From: a virus
Direction: 5' to 3' (one strand)
IMG/VR virus record: IMGVR_UViG_3300046777_000412
Coordinates: 1 to 38,726 of that record
Length of the DNA: 38,726 nt
Below the pieces are notes generated by a model. That model was not told where the DNA came from. It ran no database searches and worked only from the letters and a program-made list of their open reading frames with translations. Below, in pieces: positions 9,715 to 16,497 of this stretch; the first letter of the stretch is position 1; every line of letters begins with the position of its first letter. Made by a program: the position numbers and the translations under genes.

Positions 9715-9846
9715 TTAGGCCTTCTTGCCCTTACGTCCGGCAGGGGCATATCCGAAATCTACTTTTCCGCCTTTTGGCTTTGAAGTATCTTTCTTACCTT
9801 CTGTTGGCTTCTGCATTGGTGCAGCAGCACGACTACCTTTGTTCAT
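9715..9846 (-). CDS. Short basic protein between portal and head genes
   Basis: 43 codons from ATG at 9846 to TAA at 9715. A near-perfect ribosome binding site, AAGGAGG, lies five to six bases upstream and strongly supports translation. The product is Lys/Gly/Pro-rich (ends GYAPAGRKGKKA) with net positive charge and no hydrophobic segment, so it may bind nucleic acid or be a disordered virion component. It lies 22 bases after the portal gene. Confidence 0.65.
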   Translation of the reverse strand: MNKGSRAAAPMQKPTEGKKDTSKPKGGKVDFGYAPAGRKGKKA

Positions 9847-9868
9847 TTAGCACCTCCTTCGGTTATGC

Positions 9869-11629
9869 TCAACCTGCGATTTGCGCGAGCAAACTTGCTA
9901 TATCTGGACGAGCGCCAGCAGCAGGGGCCGCACCAGTCATTTGTTCTGGGTTAGGCTGCGAGGCAGGGGCTGGGGCCATACCTGCTGCTGGAACTTGTGC
10001 GCCCATCATTTCTGCTGGGACTTGTGGTTGTTCTTCTGGGGCAAATACTTCATCAACGATTGTTTCAATCGCTTTACCTTTTTGACGACCCTTGATGACT
10101 TCCGCGATTCGGGTAACAATCTGACTAGGGTCTTGGCCTTGTGCTGCAAGCGCGGGGATAGCCTGAGCATACTGAGCCATAGCAACGCGCAAAGAATCAC
10201 GCATCTCTTCAATGTCAACTCGTTGTTCTTCTTGTGTAACATTTAACTCCATTGGAATCTCACGACGTACATAGTCACGAGATACAAGTTTGTCAGAACG
10301 CATTTGTAGCAAAGCAATAATTGCACGGTTAGGGTCCATACCGGACATAATTCCGTAGCGTACATCTACTCCATATTCGCCACCGATAGCCTTAGATGGA
10401 ACATACTTCATTGAGTATGGTGTGCCATCTTCGCTTCCGCGAATTTCTTTGGTCATATTGCCAAATACTTTTTCATCAACTTCAAAGCAAAGTGCTACAA
10501 GTTCTGTAAACAAACGAGCAAACTGTGCTTGAGCGCTGCGAATCTGTGTATCGAATCCAGCCTGTAGCGCTTGTACGCCACGACCAGTAACAACAGAAGA
10601 ATCAATGTTTCCGGTACGTACTTCTGGATATCTTGCACCTAAGCGTAATTCTCTTTCAAGAACACCGGACTCAGTAAATACTCCAGGTGGAAGTTCTAGC
10701 GGTACACGGCGAATCGCTTGTGGGTTGGCAGACCGCATAATCGAATCTGGTCCAAGGGCCAGTTCTTGCACATCCTGTGGGATTGCAATTGGTGCCTGTA
10801 TAGATTTTTCTGCCGCTTGTATTTGCAGAACTGCAAAACGTGCGCGAGCCAGTTGTACCGCCAGAACATCATCGAACTGACCTCGTGCTTCGCCATCAAT
10901 AGATGAACGAGTAGCAACTGAAGCCAGACATTTACCAAGGACGTTTACTGTCTGTGATAGAACTAGGTTATTGCGCTCTGGGATAAATAATAAATCTTGG
11001 TCTTTGTCGTGATAACGAACTAGAGTTACATAAGGTGTATTGCTTGGCATCTTGTTCAATGGATAGCCAGCGTTACTCTTACCTAGAATCTCATTGTAGA
11101 ACTCTGGATACTGTGCTGCTAAAGATTCAGCATCAGTATTTGTAATCTGTGTTAGAGAAATAGTTCTTCCGAATCTATCAATCTCTGGATAGACGCCAAA
11201 TGGATTTAGCAAGCGGATACGTGGATTATTATTTACATAATCCATCTCAACGATTGCTGGCAACATACCGTAGGTATTGAACCAGTCAGCGCCTGTGTAC
11301 ATCTGAATCTGTAGGTCTGAACCTGAAACGTAATAGTTTGCAATGCGGGTTCTTGTATCAGCAGCCTTACGTGCTGCATCTGAAACCATATTGGTAGCAG
11401 AGCATTCAAAGGAAGGTAGTGGTGCCATTGCTTCTGCAAGGTCACGAGCAGCAACGTCAATGAAGTTAGCAACTAGAGGCTTTGGATATTCCTCTGTGAA
11501 CATAGCAGGATAGACCTTGGAGATATCTCCTTGGCGTACAGAAAGTACGCTACGCATACGCTGGTCGCGTGGTGCGTATTTGGTTTTGAGTCTATCGACT
11601 TTAGCGATGACTTCCTTGGCTGATAACAC
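9869..11629 (-). CDS. Portal protein
   Basis: 586 residues in the classic place directly after the large terminase gene. The portal is the dodecameric ring through which DNA enters and leaves the head. Supporting signs are the length, a mixed alpha/beta body, a VVTGRGVQALQAGFDTQIRSAQ helix region near 340-362 typical of portal stem and wing helices, and a C-terminal tail of low-complexity Ala/Pro/Gln (about 545-586). The start is a GTG at 11629 with AGGAGAGG, which overlaps the terminase stop codon, so the two genes are coupled. Assignment is by context plus overall character. Confidence 0.8.
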   Translation of the reverse strand: MLSAKEVIAKVDRLKTKYAPRDQRMRSVLSVRQGDISKVYPAMFTEEYPKPLVANFIDVAARDLAEAMAPLPSFECSATNMVSDAARKAADTRTRIANYYVSGSDLQIQMYTGADWFNTYGMLPAIVEMDYVNNNPRIRLLNPFGVYPEIDRFGRTISLTQITNTDAESLAAQYPEFYNEILGKSNAGYPLNKMPSNTPYVTLVRYHDKDQDLLFIPERNNLVLSQTVNVLGKCLASVATRSSIDGEARGQFDDVLAVQLARARFAVLQIQAAEKSIQAPIAIPQDVQELALGPDSIMRSANPQAIRRVPLELPPGVFTESGVLERELRLGARYPEVRTGNIDSSVVTGRGVQALQAGFDTQIRSAQAQFARLFTELVALCFEVDEKVFGNMTKEIRGSEDGTPYSMKYVPSKAIGGEYGVDVRYGIMSGMDPNRAIIALLQMRSDKLVSRDYVRREIPMELNVTQEEQRVDIEEMRDSLRVAMAQYAQAIPALAAQGQDPSQIVTRIAEVIKGRQKGKAIETIVDEVFAPEEQPQVPAEMMGAQVPAAGMAPAPASQPNPEQMTGAAPAAGARPDIASLLAQIAG

Positions 11630-11639
11630 TTAGCCTCTC

Positions 11640-13523
11640 CTAAATGAACTGACGTTCTTTGTCCTGTAGTAGTTCATCAATATTTACTACGATTTGTCTT
11701 TTACGTTCGTTATGATTCAAGAACGGATTTCTCATATGGGTCTTCTGATTGAGTCCTACGTTTAGCATTTCTCTTGCTCTGATTTCACAGAACCAAAGTG
11801 CCATAACCATATCGGTCTTACCTTTGGTCGTTGGAGACCAAGTGATAAGTTGCTCGATAAGACTCTTGATATTTTCTGTCTGGTCTGATGGTAGGTGCAT
11901 CAGATTATCTCTATGATGCTTTCCATCTTGCTGCTTAGTTCCAAACAATGTGGACATAGAAGCCACACCGAAGCCTGCATCCCATTTGTTATTACCAGTA
12001 TGGTGTTCTCTAAGAACCGTACCTTTAGATGCTAGGAAGTTTCTAATACCTTCATCTTGCGTCAAGAAGGATTGGAAAGCGTTTCGCTCAACTATCCATT
12101 CTGACGGGGCGTAGACGTTAGTCCAGTCCGTGATAAGTTGTCTAATCTGAGCAGGCGTCGGACGCGTAATCTTGATAGCATCCACGATATATCTCTTATG
12201 ACTAATACGGTCAACAGCGTAACAGACAGCGGCAGTGTCACCGACCATCGCAGGGTCGAGGCCACAGATAAAAGAAAAGCCGTTGAGGTCACGAGGATGT
12301 CCAGGGAATCCTGGAGTGAGGCGACCCGCCTTGCGCATTCCGTCGATGCTACCCTTGACGCATACTGGGTCAAAGATGGCGTCATCTGAAATATCTTGCT
12401 GCTGATAGATAAGCGCCCACGTTGAAGCGTCCATTGCCTGACGCTCCGCGTAAAGATGTTTACCATTCCAGCGCGGATATAATCCTTCTTCTGTCTTATG
12501 TTCATTTGTCTGCCCATCGAACGGTTGGTCTGAATAGGGCCAGAGTGTAACCCACTTATCTGGGTCTTCATTGGTTTCAAGAAGAGCCGGCATTGCTAGA
12601 TATGTCCAGGGTACTGTGCCACCGGGATATCTATCGGGATTACGAAGTTCTTTATATAAATCTACTGAGGCTACTCGCGTACCTACTACGATAAGTTTAC
12701 CGGTAGGGTTAAGACGAGACCGCACGTCTTGCTGTAGCCACTTAATCTGCTTTTCAAAGTCATTGGCATTAGACAAGGTAACTGCGTCATCTATGATAAT
12801 CATATCTGCACGTTTACCGTAAATCTGACCACCGATACCTACGGCTTCTAGGTTTGGGTCTTTCTCAGAAGACTCTCTAAGTTCCTCACCGAAGGTGACT
12901 CTGGTCTGTTGCCAGGAAGCAGTCTTGGTATTAAACCCTATACCTGCAGCATAGGCCTGCTGTAGTTCTTCATACATCGGGTGAGTCAGGCGTTGCTTGA
13001 TAGCGTAGAGAAAGTCTGCAGCGAGGCGCTGGGTTTGAGAAACTATCAGAACTCTAAAGTTCGGGTTATTAACAATCTTGTAGGTGACATAGTCAACGGT
13101 GACCGTAATCGACTTCGCGTGGTTAGGCGGGATGTTGATAAGGATGCGGTTATCCGCTAGTCCCTTCTCATACTTCATAGAGGGGTGAAACCAAGAAGGT
13201 TCTCTGCCTTCAATAACATCTATAAGATTCTTCTGGTGACCGAAGGTCTCCTGGTGGAGATACTTCTTACGCCAGGTAGGAAAATCTAATTCTTTGGCTG
13301 AGGCTTCTGCAAAGTTCTTCTCTAAGGCACCAAGCCGGGTTCTATCCGCCAGTGACTTAAAGACGGGGTCAGTACGACGGTAGTATTCATAGGACTTCAA
13401 TGTACGGCCTGCTACTTGGCAGGCCTGTTCTACAGTCATACCTTCTGCGATAGCAGAGAGGATAACCTTCTTAGCCTTCTCCGAGTCTTGTTTCTGTCTC
13501 GGATTAGGTACGGAGTTAGACAT
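11640..13523 (-). CDS. terL: Terminase large subunit
   Basis: DNA-packaging motor and nuclease. With the start at ATG 13523 (AAGGA five bases upstream) the product is 627 residues; a start at 13580 has no binding site and adds 19 unlikely residues. An N-terminal helix-turn-helix-like part (about 15-60) may replace or interact with a small terminase. The ATPase shows Walker A IPPNHAKS at about 131-138 and Walker B MIIIDD at about 241-246. The nuclease domain shows the acidic motifs CGLDPAMVGD, WIVERNAF and a late DMVMALWF. No separate small terminase is recognisable nearby. First gene of the leftward head operon. Confidence 0.95.
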   Translation of the reverse strand: MSNSVPNPRQKQDSEKAKKVILSAIAEGMTVEQACQVAGRTLKSYEYYRRTDPVFKSLADRTRLGALEKNFAEASAKELDFPTWRKKYLHQETFGHQKNLIDVIEGREPSWFHPSMKYEKGLADNRILINIPPNHAKSITVTVDYVTYKIVNNPNFRVLIVSQTQRLAADFLYAIKQRLTHPMYEELQQAYAAGIGFNTKTASWQQTRVTFGEELRESSEKDPNLEAVGIGGQIYGKRADMIIIDDAVTLSNANDFEKQIKWLQQDVRSRLNPTGKLIVVGTRVASVDLYKELRNPDRYPGGTVPWTYLAMPALLETNEDPDKWVTLWPYSDQPFDGQTNEHKTEEGLYPRWNGKHLYAERQAMDASTWALIYQQQDISDDAIFDPVCVKGSIDGMRKAGRLTPGFPGHPRDLNGFSFICGLDPAMVGDTAAVCYAVDRISHKRYIVDAIKITRPTPAQIRQLITDWTNVYAPSEWIVERNAFQSFLTQDEGIRNFLASKGTVLREHHTGNNKWDAGFGVASMSTLFGTKQQDGKHHRDNLMHLPSDQTENIKSLIEQLITWSPTTKGKTDMVMALWFCEIRAREMLNVGLNQKTHMRNPFLNHNERKRQIVVNIDELLQDKERQFI

Positions 13524-13841
13524 TGGGTTCCTTAAAAAAAAATTTTTGTAATGGACAGAACTATCCCTACTAAAAGTCAACCAACGCTCTATAAGGGAGC
13601 GCTGGTAGCAGGACGCGCTCCCTGGTAACCACCGCGCCTTCGGCGCGGATTAGGGGGAGCGGAGTGGTCGAACGAAGCGACCCCTCCTAGAGTGAAACTA
13701 CGGGTGGTCCGTTTCACTCCCCTACTATATATAAGGCGCGAAAAATAGCGCATTTCGCGTTTATGTGATGTAAATCATATTTATATGTATATAAAATAGG
13801 ACAAAGCACCACTTTGTTTAGTGCAGATATTTGATTGGGGT

Positions 13842-13871
13842 ACACTACACACACTACCCCGAAAACTTCAA
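13842..13871 (-). promoter_or_regulatory. Candidate leftward promoter for terminase operon
   Basis: On the minus strand TTGAAG (13871-13866), an 18-base spacer and TAGTGT (13847-13842). The spacer and -10 box lie within the inverted repeat GGGGTA/TACCCC. It would give a leader of about 310 bases before terminase. The match to consensus is partial. Confidence 0.3.
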
Positions 13872-14097
13872 CACTGGGGTCTGGTCTTTTGTGCTGGGTA
13901 TCTGCCCCCACCCTCCCCAAGATGACCGGATATGACTAGAGGTGAGAGGGCTTGCTCTACCTTCGGCGCACCTAATCGTTAAACCTTCCCTAATCTGATT
14001 TAATAATCTTGACCCGCTCAACCCGCCCGCGCTATTAAATAGTTTAAGTTTCAACTATCTCTCAACCTCTACTTTACCTTTACAGTTATCCCTAACC

Positions 14098-14117
14098 TGT
14101 GGATAAACTGTGGATAA
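14098..14117. other. Pair of DnaA boxes, candidate replication origin
   Basis: Two perfect copies of TGTGGATAA (the complement of the DnaA box TTATCCACA) at 14098-14106 and 14109-14117, 11 bases apart and so on the same face of the helix. Weaker TTATC-type boxes flank them (TTATCCCTA near 14086, TTATCAAAT near 14123, TTATCAAAA near 14134). The site lies in the divergent gap next to inverted repeats and an AT-rich patch. Since no phage polymerase or initiator is recognised, host DnaA could load host replication proteins here. Confidence 0.65.
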
Positions 14118-14157
14118 CTCTGTTATCAAATCGTTATCAAAATATCCTTGTTTCCGC

Positions 14158-14185
14158 TTGACACTAGGGGAGACTGTGGTAGGCT
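14158..14185 (+). promoter_or_regulatory. Rightward promoter P1
   Basis: TTGACA at 14158-14163, a perfect sigma-70 type -35 box, a 16-base spacer and TAGGCT at 14180-14185. Predicted transcription start is about 14191-14193, just before the stem-loop at 14194 and some 40 bases before the first rightward gene. Best promoter in the window. Confidence 0.7.
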
Positions 14186-14193
14186 TATGCCAT

Positions 14194-14210
14194 AACCTAA
14201 AAGTTAGGTT
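14194..14210 (+). other. 5' leader stem-loop
   Basis: AACCTAA-AAG-TTAGGTT, a 7-bp perfect stem with a 3-base loop. It falls almost exactly at the predicted start of the P1 transcript, so the messenger would begin with a hairpin, a known way to stabilise 5' ends. The GAAAGGG binding site of the first gene follows. Confidence 0.5.
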
Positions 14211-14230
14211 AGATACTGAAAGGGTTAAAA

Positions 14231-14398
14231 ATGGAAACAGCGAAAAAAATCAACTTTATCTCCTCACTAGTTAAAGAGGTTATTGAAACAATGGAAGAAG
14301 AATACGGTTTCCTTTCAACTCAGGAACAAGGCACATCAAATCTAAATCAGGCTTATCTTTACAAGGTGCTAGAGATTATTGGAAAAATCGAACAATAG
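14231..14398 (+). CDS. Small early protein, unknown
   Basis: 55 codons, ATG at 14231 to TAG at 14396-14398, with GAAAGGG upstream. The product is helical and acidic in the middle (ETMEEEYGF), soluble and without motifs. It is the first gene of the rightward operon, driven by P1. Its stop codon is physically part of the hammerhead ribozyme that follows: the G of TAG is the first base of stem II. A ribosome ending here would cover one strand of stem II and the GAAA core, so translation of this gene may delay ribozyme folding (inference). Confidence 0.7.
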   Translation: METAKKINFISSLVKEVIETMEEEYGFLSTQEQGTSNLNQAYLYKVLEIIGKIEQ

Positions 14399-14449
14399 AC
14401 CGAAACCGCCGAAAGGCGGTCTATCCGTGAGGCGGATACTGACGAGGTC
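14398..14449 (+). ncRNA. Type II hammerhead ribozyme
   Basis: A complete self-cleaving hammerhead fold can be drawn with every core base present. Stem II 5' strand GACC 14398-14401; core GAAA 14402-14405; stem III CCGCC 14406-14410 with a GAAA tetraloop and GGCGG 14415-14419; U 14420 pairing with A 14405; cleavage-site C 14421 (triplet GUC); stem I TATCCG 14422-14427, loop TGAGG, CGGATA 14433-14438; core CUGACGA 14439-14445; stem II 3' strand GGTC 14446-14449. Stems of 4, 5 and 6 bp are perfect, and the G10.1-C11.1 pair is present. Being open at stem II makes it type II. Predicted cleavage is between 14421 and 14422, separating the first from the second gene of the operon. Confidence 0.9.
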
Positions 14450-14470
14450 AGAAAACGAAAGGGAAGAAAA

Positions 14471-14698
14471 GTGAAAAGTGTAGAAGAAAGAATCGCAAAA
14501 CTGAACGAGCGCGAATCGCTTTTTTGCTCAAAAAGAGACGAGATAGAGAAAAAAATCAACAGAGTTCTAGGGATTGAACTACAACCCTTACAACTCTTGA
14601 TGATTCGCCAATTGGTTTCAGATTTTGAGAAATACGAAACAGCAATACAGAACATAGAAGAAGATAGGCGCGAACTAAGGCAAGTAGTCACCGCCTAA
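14471..14698 (+). CDS. Small coiled-coil protein, unknown
   Basis: 75 residues from a GTG start with AAAGGGAAG upstream. Nearly all of it is charged heptad-like helix (VEERIAKLNERESLF, EIEKKINRVL, ENIEEDRREL-type segments), with one Cys at residue 19. It is probably a coiled-coil dimer. It lies directly 3' of the hammerhead ribozyme, so its message would carry a 5'-hydroxyl end and begin with the stem I hairpin after cleavage. No function recognised. Confidence 0.7.
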   Translation: MKSVEERIAKLNERESLFCSKRDEIEKKINRVLGIELQPLQLLMIRQLVSDFEKYETAIQNIEEDRRELRQVVTA

Positions 14699-14701
14699 TG
14701 C

Positions 14702-14735
14702 TTGCCTTTCCTCTAGGGAATCACTACCCTAGAGG
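14702..14735 (+). promoter_or_regulatory. Candidate promoter P2 with embedded inverted repeat
   Basis: TTGCCT 14702-14707, 17-base spacer, TACCCT 14725-14730. Overlapping it is a 9-bp perfect inverted repeat, CCTCTAGGG 14710-14718 and CCCTAGAGG 14727-14735, so the -10 box lies in the right arm. No T-run follows, so it is not a plain terminator. It could drive the gene at 14776. Confidence 0.45.
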
Positions 14736-14775
14736 GAGGGGAGGAATTAGGCCTCCAATAACGAAAGGGTGAAAG

Positions 14776-14919
14776 ATGATTTACAAGGTAGAGATTAGAG
14801 GCAAGGGCGTTATGCCTTACCAATTCGCCACTAAGCAAGAGGCGGAAGATTACGCGGTGAGTATGACAGTATGGACAGGTGGGGCGTATCGTATCCATAA
14901 GGTAAGAGCGGTAGCCTAG
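14776..14919 (+). CDS. Small early protein, unknown
   Basis: 47 codons, ATG 14776 to TAG 14917, preceded by ACGAAAGGG, the same start-site motif as its neighbours. The sequence MIYKVEIRGKGVMPYQF... with ATKQEAEDYAV and a basic C-terminus suggests a small alpha/beta fold, as in DUF-type proteins that begin with an edge strand and then a helix. It stands as its own unit between two promoter-like hairpins (14702 and 14922). Function unknown. Confidence 0.65.
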   Translation: MIYKVEIRGKGVMPYQFATKQEAEDYAVSMTVWTGGAYRIHKVRAVA

Positions 14920-14921
14920 TG

Positions 14922-14955
14922 CTTACTATGGGGGAGAGTGTGGTATGCTCTCCCC
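14922..14955 (+). promoter_or_regulatory. Candidate promoter P3 with embedded inverted repeat
   Basis: CTTACT 14922-14927, 16-base spacer, TATGCT 14944-14949, overlapping the perfect 8-bp repeat GGGGAGAG 14931-14938 / CTCTCCCC 14948-14955. The stretch GGGGAGAGTGTGGTATGCT closely matches GGGGAGACTGTGGTAGGCT of P1. It probably serves the long gene run from 15005. Confidence 0.45.
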
Positions 14956-15004
14956 TGTGGTATCCACTAGCAACAAGGCTAGAGGATAAACGAAAGGGAA
15001 AACA

Positions 15005-15328
15005 ATGCTAAACACAACACAACAACAGATGAAAGATGAATTGTTGAATGAAATCAACAACAATGGGGCGGATATTGACGATATCAAAGACCGCTCGGGC
15101 GAATGGATAGACGGATATCTTCCGGTCTATTACAACCGCATTTTGGAAGAATGGAAAGATATGCCCTCGGAATATAACGACAGGGGCGCGGCAGAATTAG
15201 GGGCAGGGGAGGGCGGTATTTTTAACCTTATGAGCCTTGATTTATATCTCTACTACACCGACCTATTCAATGAGGTAGTGGAAGAAATAGAGGAAGAATT
15301 GGCAGATAAGGAAGAGGTGACCGCGTGA
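15005..15328 (+). CDS. Acidic early protein, unknown
   Basis: 107 residues, strongly acidic (about a quarter Asp/Glu, ending EEIEEELADKEEVTA), starting at an ATG behind ACGAAAGGG. Aromatic-rich middle (GYLPVYYNR, LDLYLYYTDLF). Small acidic early proteins in phages are often inhibitors that imitate DNA or bind host enzymes; that is a thought from composition only. First gene of a tightly overlapping run to 17540, overlapping the next start by four bases (GTGA). Confidence 0.7.
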   Translation: MLNTTQQQMKDELLNEINNNGADIDDIKDRSGEWIDGYLPVYYNRILEEWKDMPSEYNDRGAAELGAGEGGIFNLMSLDLYLYYTDLFNEVVEEIEEELADKEEVTA

Positions 15329-15480
15329 AACTTACAAGGAGAGGGAAGGTAGTCATCGGGCTATTGGTAGCCGTGGCGGTTTATCTAGTATCCACCAAAG
15401 TTTGGTGGATAGAAGGGCAAGGCTATTGCTTCGGCTCAATTGAGAAGTGCTACAAGATAGAGGGAGAGGTCAAAAAATGA
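15325..15480 (+). CDS. Small single-span membrane protein
   Basis: 51 codons from GTG 15325, overlapping the upstream stop, to TGA 15480. A basic start (MKLTRRGK) is followed by one hydrophobic span at about 9-24 (VVIGLLVAVAVYLVST) and a polar tail with two Cys (CFGSIEKC), probably outside the membrane, where they could form a disulfide. It could be an uncleaved signal-anchor protein acting at the host membrane. No family recognised. Confidence 0.65.
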   Translation: MKLTRRGKVVIGLLVAVAVYLVSTKVWWIEGQGYCFGSIEKCYKIEGEVKK

Positions 15481-15599
15481 TTTACGAAATCAAGTGCCAA
15501 AGTTGCGAGGGTCAATGGATAAGCGGAGAAGATGACGCTATTTACTGCGACCCTTGCGTGATAGCAGGGAGTCACAAGATAGAGGAGGGCGTGAAGTGA
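15477..15599 (+). CDS. Mini zinc-ribbon protein
   Basis: 40 codons, ATG overlapping the upstream TGA (ATGA), ending TGA at 15599. Two CxxC pairs, KCQSCEG and YCDPCV, spaced by 14 residues make a plausible single zinc ribbon; little else is present. Small zinc ribbons of this kind often bind nucleic acid or RNA polymerase, but no role can be assigned. It is translationally coupled on both sides. Confidence 0.65.
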   Translation: MIYEIKCQSCEGQWISGEDDAIYCDPCVIAGSHKIEEGVK

Positions 15600-15838
15600 G
15601 AATACTATCGGCAGGGCAAGAGGAGGCAAAGGCTTACTCTAAACGCTATCTCATAGAAGAAGGGGGCGTGACTTATCGCGTGGTTCTTTACTATGAAGAG
15701 AGCGCAGGATACGACACGGCTTGGTTTGTAGATGAGAAGAGAGTTGAAATCCCCGAATCAGTAAGAGAGAAGGCAAACGAGGAAGAGATTTCGGTTGGCT
15801 ATTACTTAGAACTAATGGAAGAGGAGGGCAATAAGTAA
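15596..15838 (+). CDS. Small early protein, unknown
   Basis: 80 residues if the GTG at 15596 is used. It has GGAGG eight bases upstream and overlaps the previous stop; an in-frame start at 15554 would lie inside the zinc-ribbon gene and lacks a site. The sequence has an alternating strand-rich middle (VTYRVVLYYEES, TAWFVDEKRVEI) and an acidic helical end (ELMEEEGNK). Function unknown. Its stop abuts the GTG of the nuclease gene with no gap. Confidence 0.65.
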   Translation: MRILSAGQEEAKAYSKRYLIEEGGVTYRVVLYYEESAGYDTAWFVDEKRVEIPESVREKANEEEISVGYYLELMEEEGNK

Positions 15839-16231
15839 GTGCTATTCCTAGCCTTATCTATCTATGCAACACCTTACGCAATAGACGGAGACACAGTCGC
15901 TATTGAGAAGGAGAGAGTGCGCCTTGTTCAGATTAACACGCCGGAAATTGGAGAGTGTTATTACTGGGAGGCTAAAGCCTTTACGAGGAGGGCGTTAGAG
16001 AGTGGGCTACCGATAACACTAGAGAGGGACAGTAGGTTAGATAACCAAGACCAATACGGGAGGGCGTTGCGCTATGTAATGGTAGGCGGTAAGAATCTAA
16101 ACCTAGAGTTAGTTAGGCAGGGCTACGCCAAGCCTATGTTTTACAACAAGATGAAGGGGAAGTATGCGACCCTCATAATTAAATATGCTAGACAAGCCAA
16201 GGCACAAGGCTTAGGCTTATGGAAATGCTAA
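15839..16231 (+). CDS. Staphylococcal-type (SNase/thermonuclease) nuclease
   Basis: 130 residues, a compact SNase domain preceded by only a very short hydrophobic start (MLFLALSIYA) that may act as a secretion signal. Motifs follow the family order: IDGDTV with Asp18, VRLVQINTPE with Arg28 and Glu36 (the position of the second calcium-binding Asp is Asn33, a common variant), QYGRALRY with Arg75, and a NLELVRQGYAK helix. SNases cut DNA and RNA with calcium. In an early operon, and next to a secreted lytic enzyme, it might degrade host or competitor DNA or act at the cell surface. GTG start; secretion is uncertain. Confidence 0.9.
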   Translation: MLFLALSIYATPYAIDGDTVAIEKERVRLVQINTPEIGECYYWEAKAFTRRALESGLPITLERDSRLDNQDQYGRALRYVMVGGKNLNLELVRQGYAKPMFYNKMKGKYATLIIKYARQAKAQGLGLWKC

Positions 16232-16247
16232 AGAGAGAGGGTAAGAA

Positions 16248-16343
16248 ATGAACTACACAAAGAACGAGAAGGGAAGGCTAGTTTGTTGCTCTTGCGAGCG
16301 CGACATAATGGAACACCACAAGAGGCGGTGTCCCTATGCCTAA
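16248..16343 (+). CDS. Mini Cys/His protein
   Basis: 31 codons, ATG 16248 to TAA 16341. CCSC near residues 13-16, then HHKRRC gives three to four Cys and two His, enough for one zinc site of the CxxC...H...C type. The start has GAGAGGGTAAGAA upstream. The gene overlaps the next start in another frame. Very short, so moderate confidence; it is supported by the strict chaining of starts and stops here. Confidence 0.5.
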   Translation: MNYTKNEKGRLVCCSCERDIMEHHKRRCPYA

Positions 16344-16497
16344 GTGTGGAGTATGTGGCGACCATTATGGAGAACTAATGGTGAAGCACGGCGAGGTATG
16401 TGATGACGATATCAAGGCAGAGGCTAGACCTTACGAGCCTGCTATTAACGATTTAATAAGAGCATTAGAAGAACAATTAGGAGAGGACATACACTAA
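16336..16497 (+). CDS. Small zinc-binding protein, unknown
   Basis: 53 codons from ATG 16336 (inside the last codons of the previous gene) to TAA 16495. It starts MPKCGVCGDHYG with a CxxCxxH motif, has HGEVCDDD further on, and ends in an acidic helix (INDLIRALEEQLGED). Probably a one-zinc knuckle with a helical tail. Its stop overlaps the next start (TAATG). No function recognised. Confidence 0.55.
   Translation: MPKCGVCGDHYGELMVKHGEVCDDDIKAEARPYEPAINDLIRALEEQLGEDIH

Larger units (their letters stand above)
13524..14230. other. Divergent intergenic region with inverted repeats
   Basis: About 700 bases without a supportable gene, between the leftward terminase operon and the rightward small-gene operon. 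It holds a series of perfect inverted repeats: 13595-13622 (GGGAGCGC, 8 bp), 13632-13648 (CCGCGCC, 7 bp, 3-base loop), 13690-13719 (GAGTGAAAC, 9 bp), 13737-13759 (CGCGAAA, 7 bp) and 13837-13860 (GGGGTA, 6 bp). An AT-rich patch lies at about 13755-13800, and the DnaA boxes at 14098-14117. A leftward promoter would put most of these repeats into the 5' leader of the terminase message. GC-rich and AT-rich blocks alternate abruptly, as in replication origins and regulatory hubs. Confidence 0.7.

Noticed and set aside
9774-10246. Plus-strand open frames opposite the portal C-terminus
   Set aside because: They are mirrors of the Ala/Pro/Gln-rich portal tail and lack binding sites.
13523-13580. Earlier start for terminase, adding 19 residues
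   Set aside because: No binding site there, the extra residues are atypical, and the ATG at 13523 has AAGGA at good spacing.
13714-14054. Minus-strand open frames in the divergent gap
   Set aside because: Their products are unlike any protein pattern, they cross the inverted repeats and have no ribosome binding sites.
14398-14470. Reading the three hairpins here as an intrinsic terminator
   Set aside because: No T-run follows, and the bases in the loops and joints match the hammerhead core exactly, which a terminator would not require.
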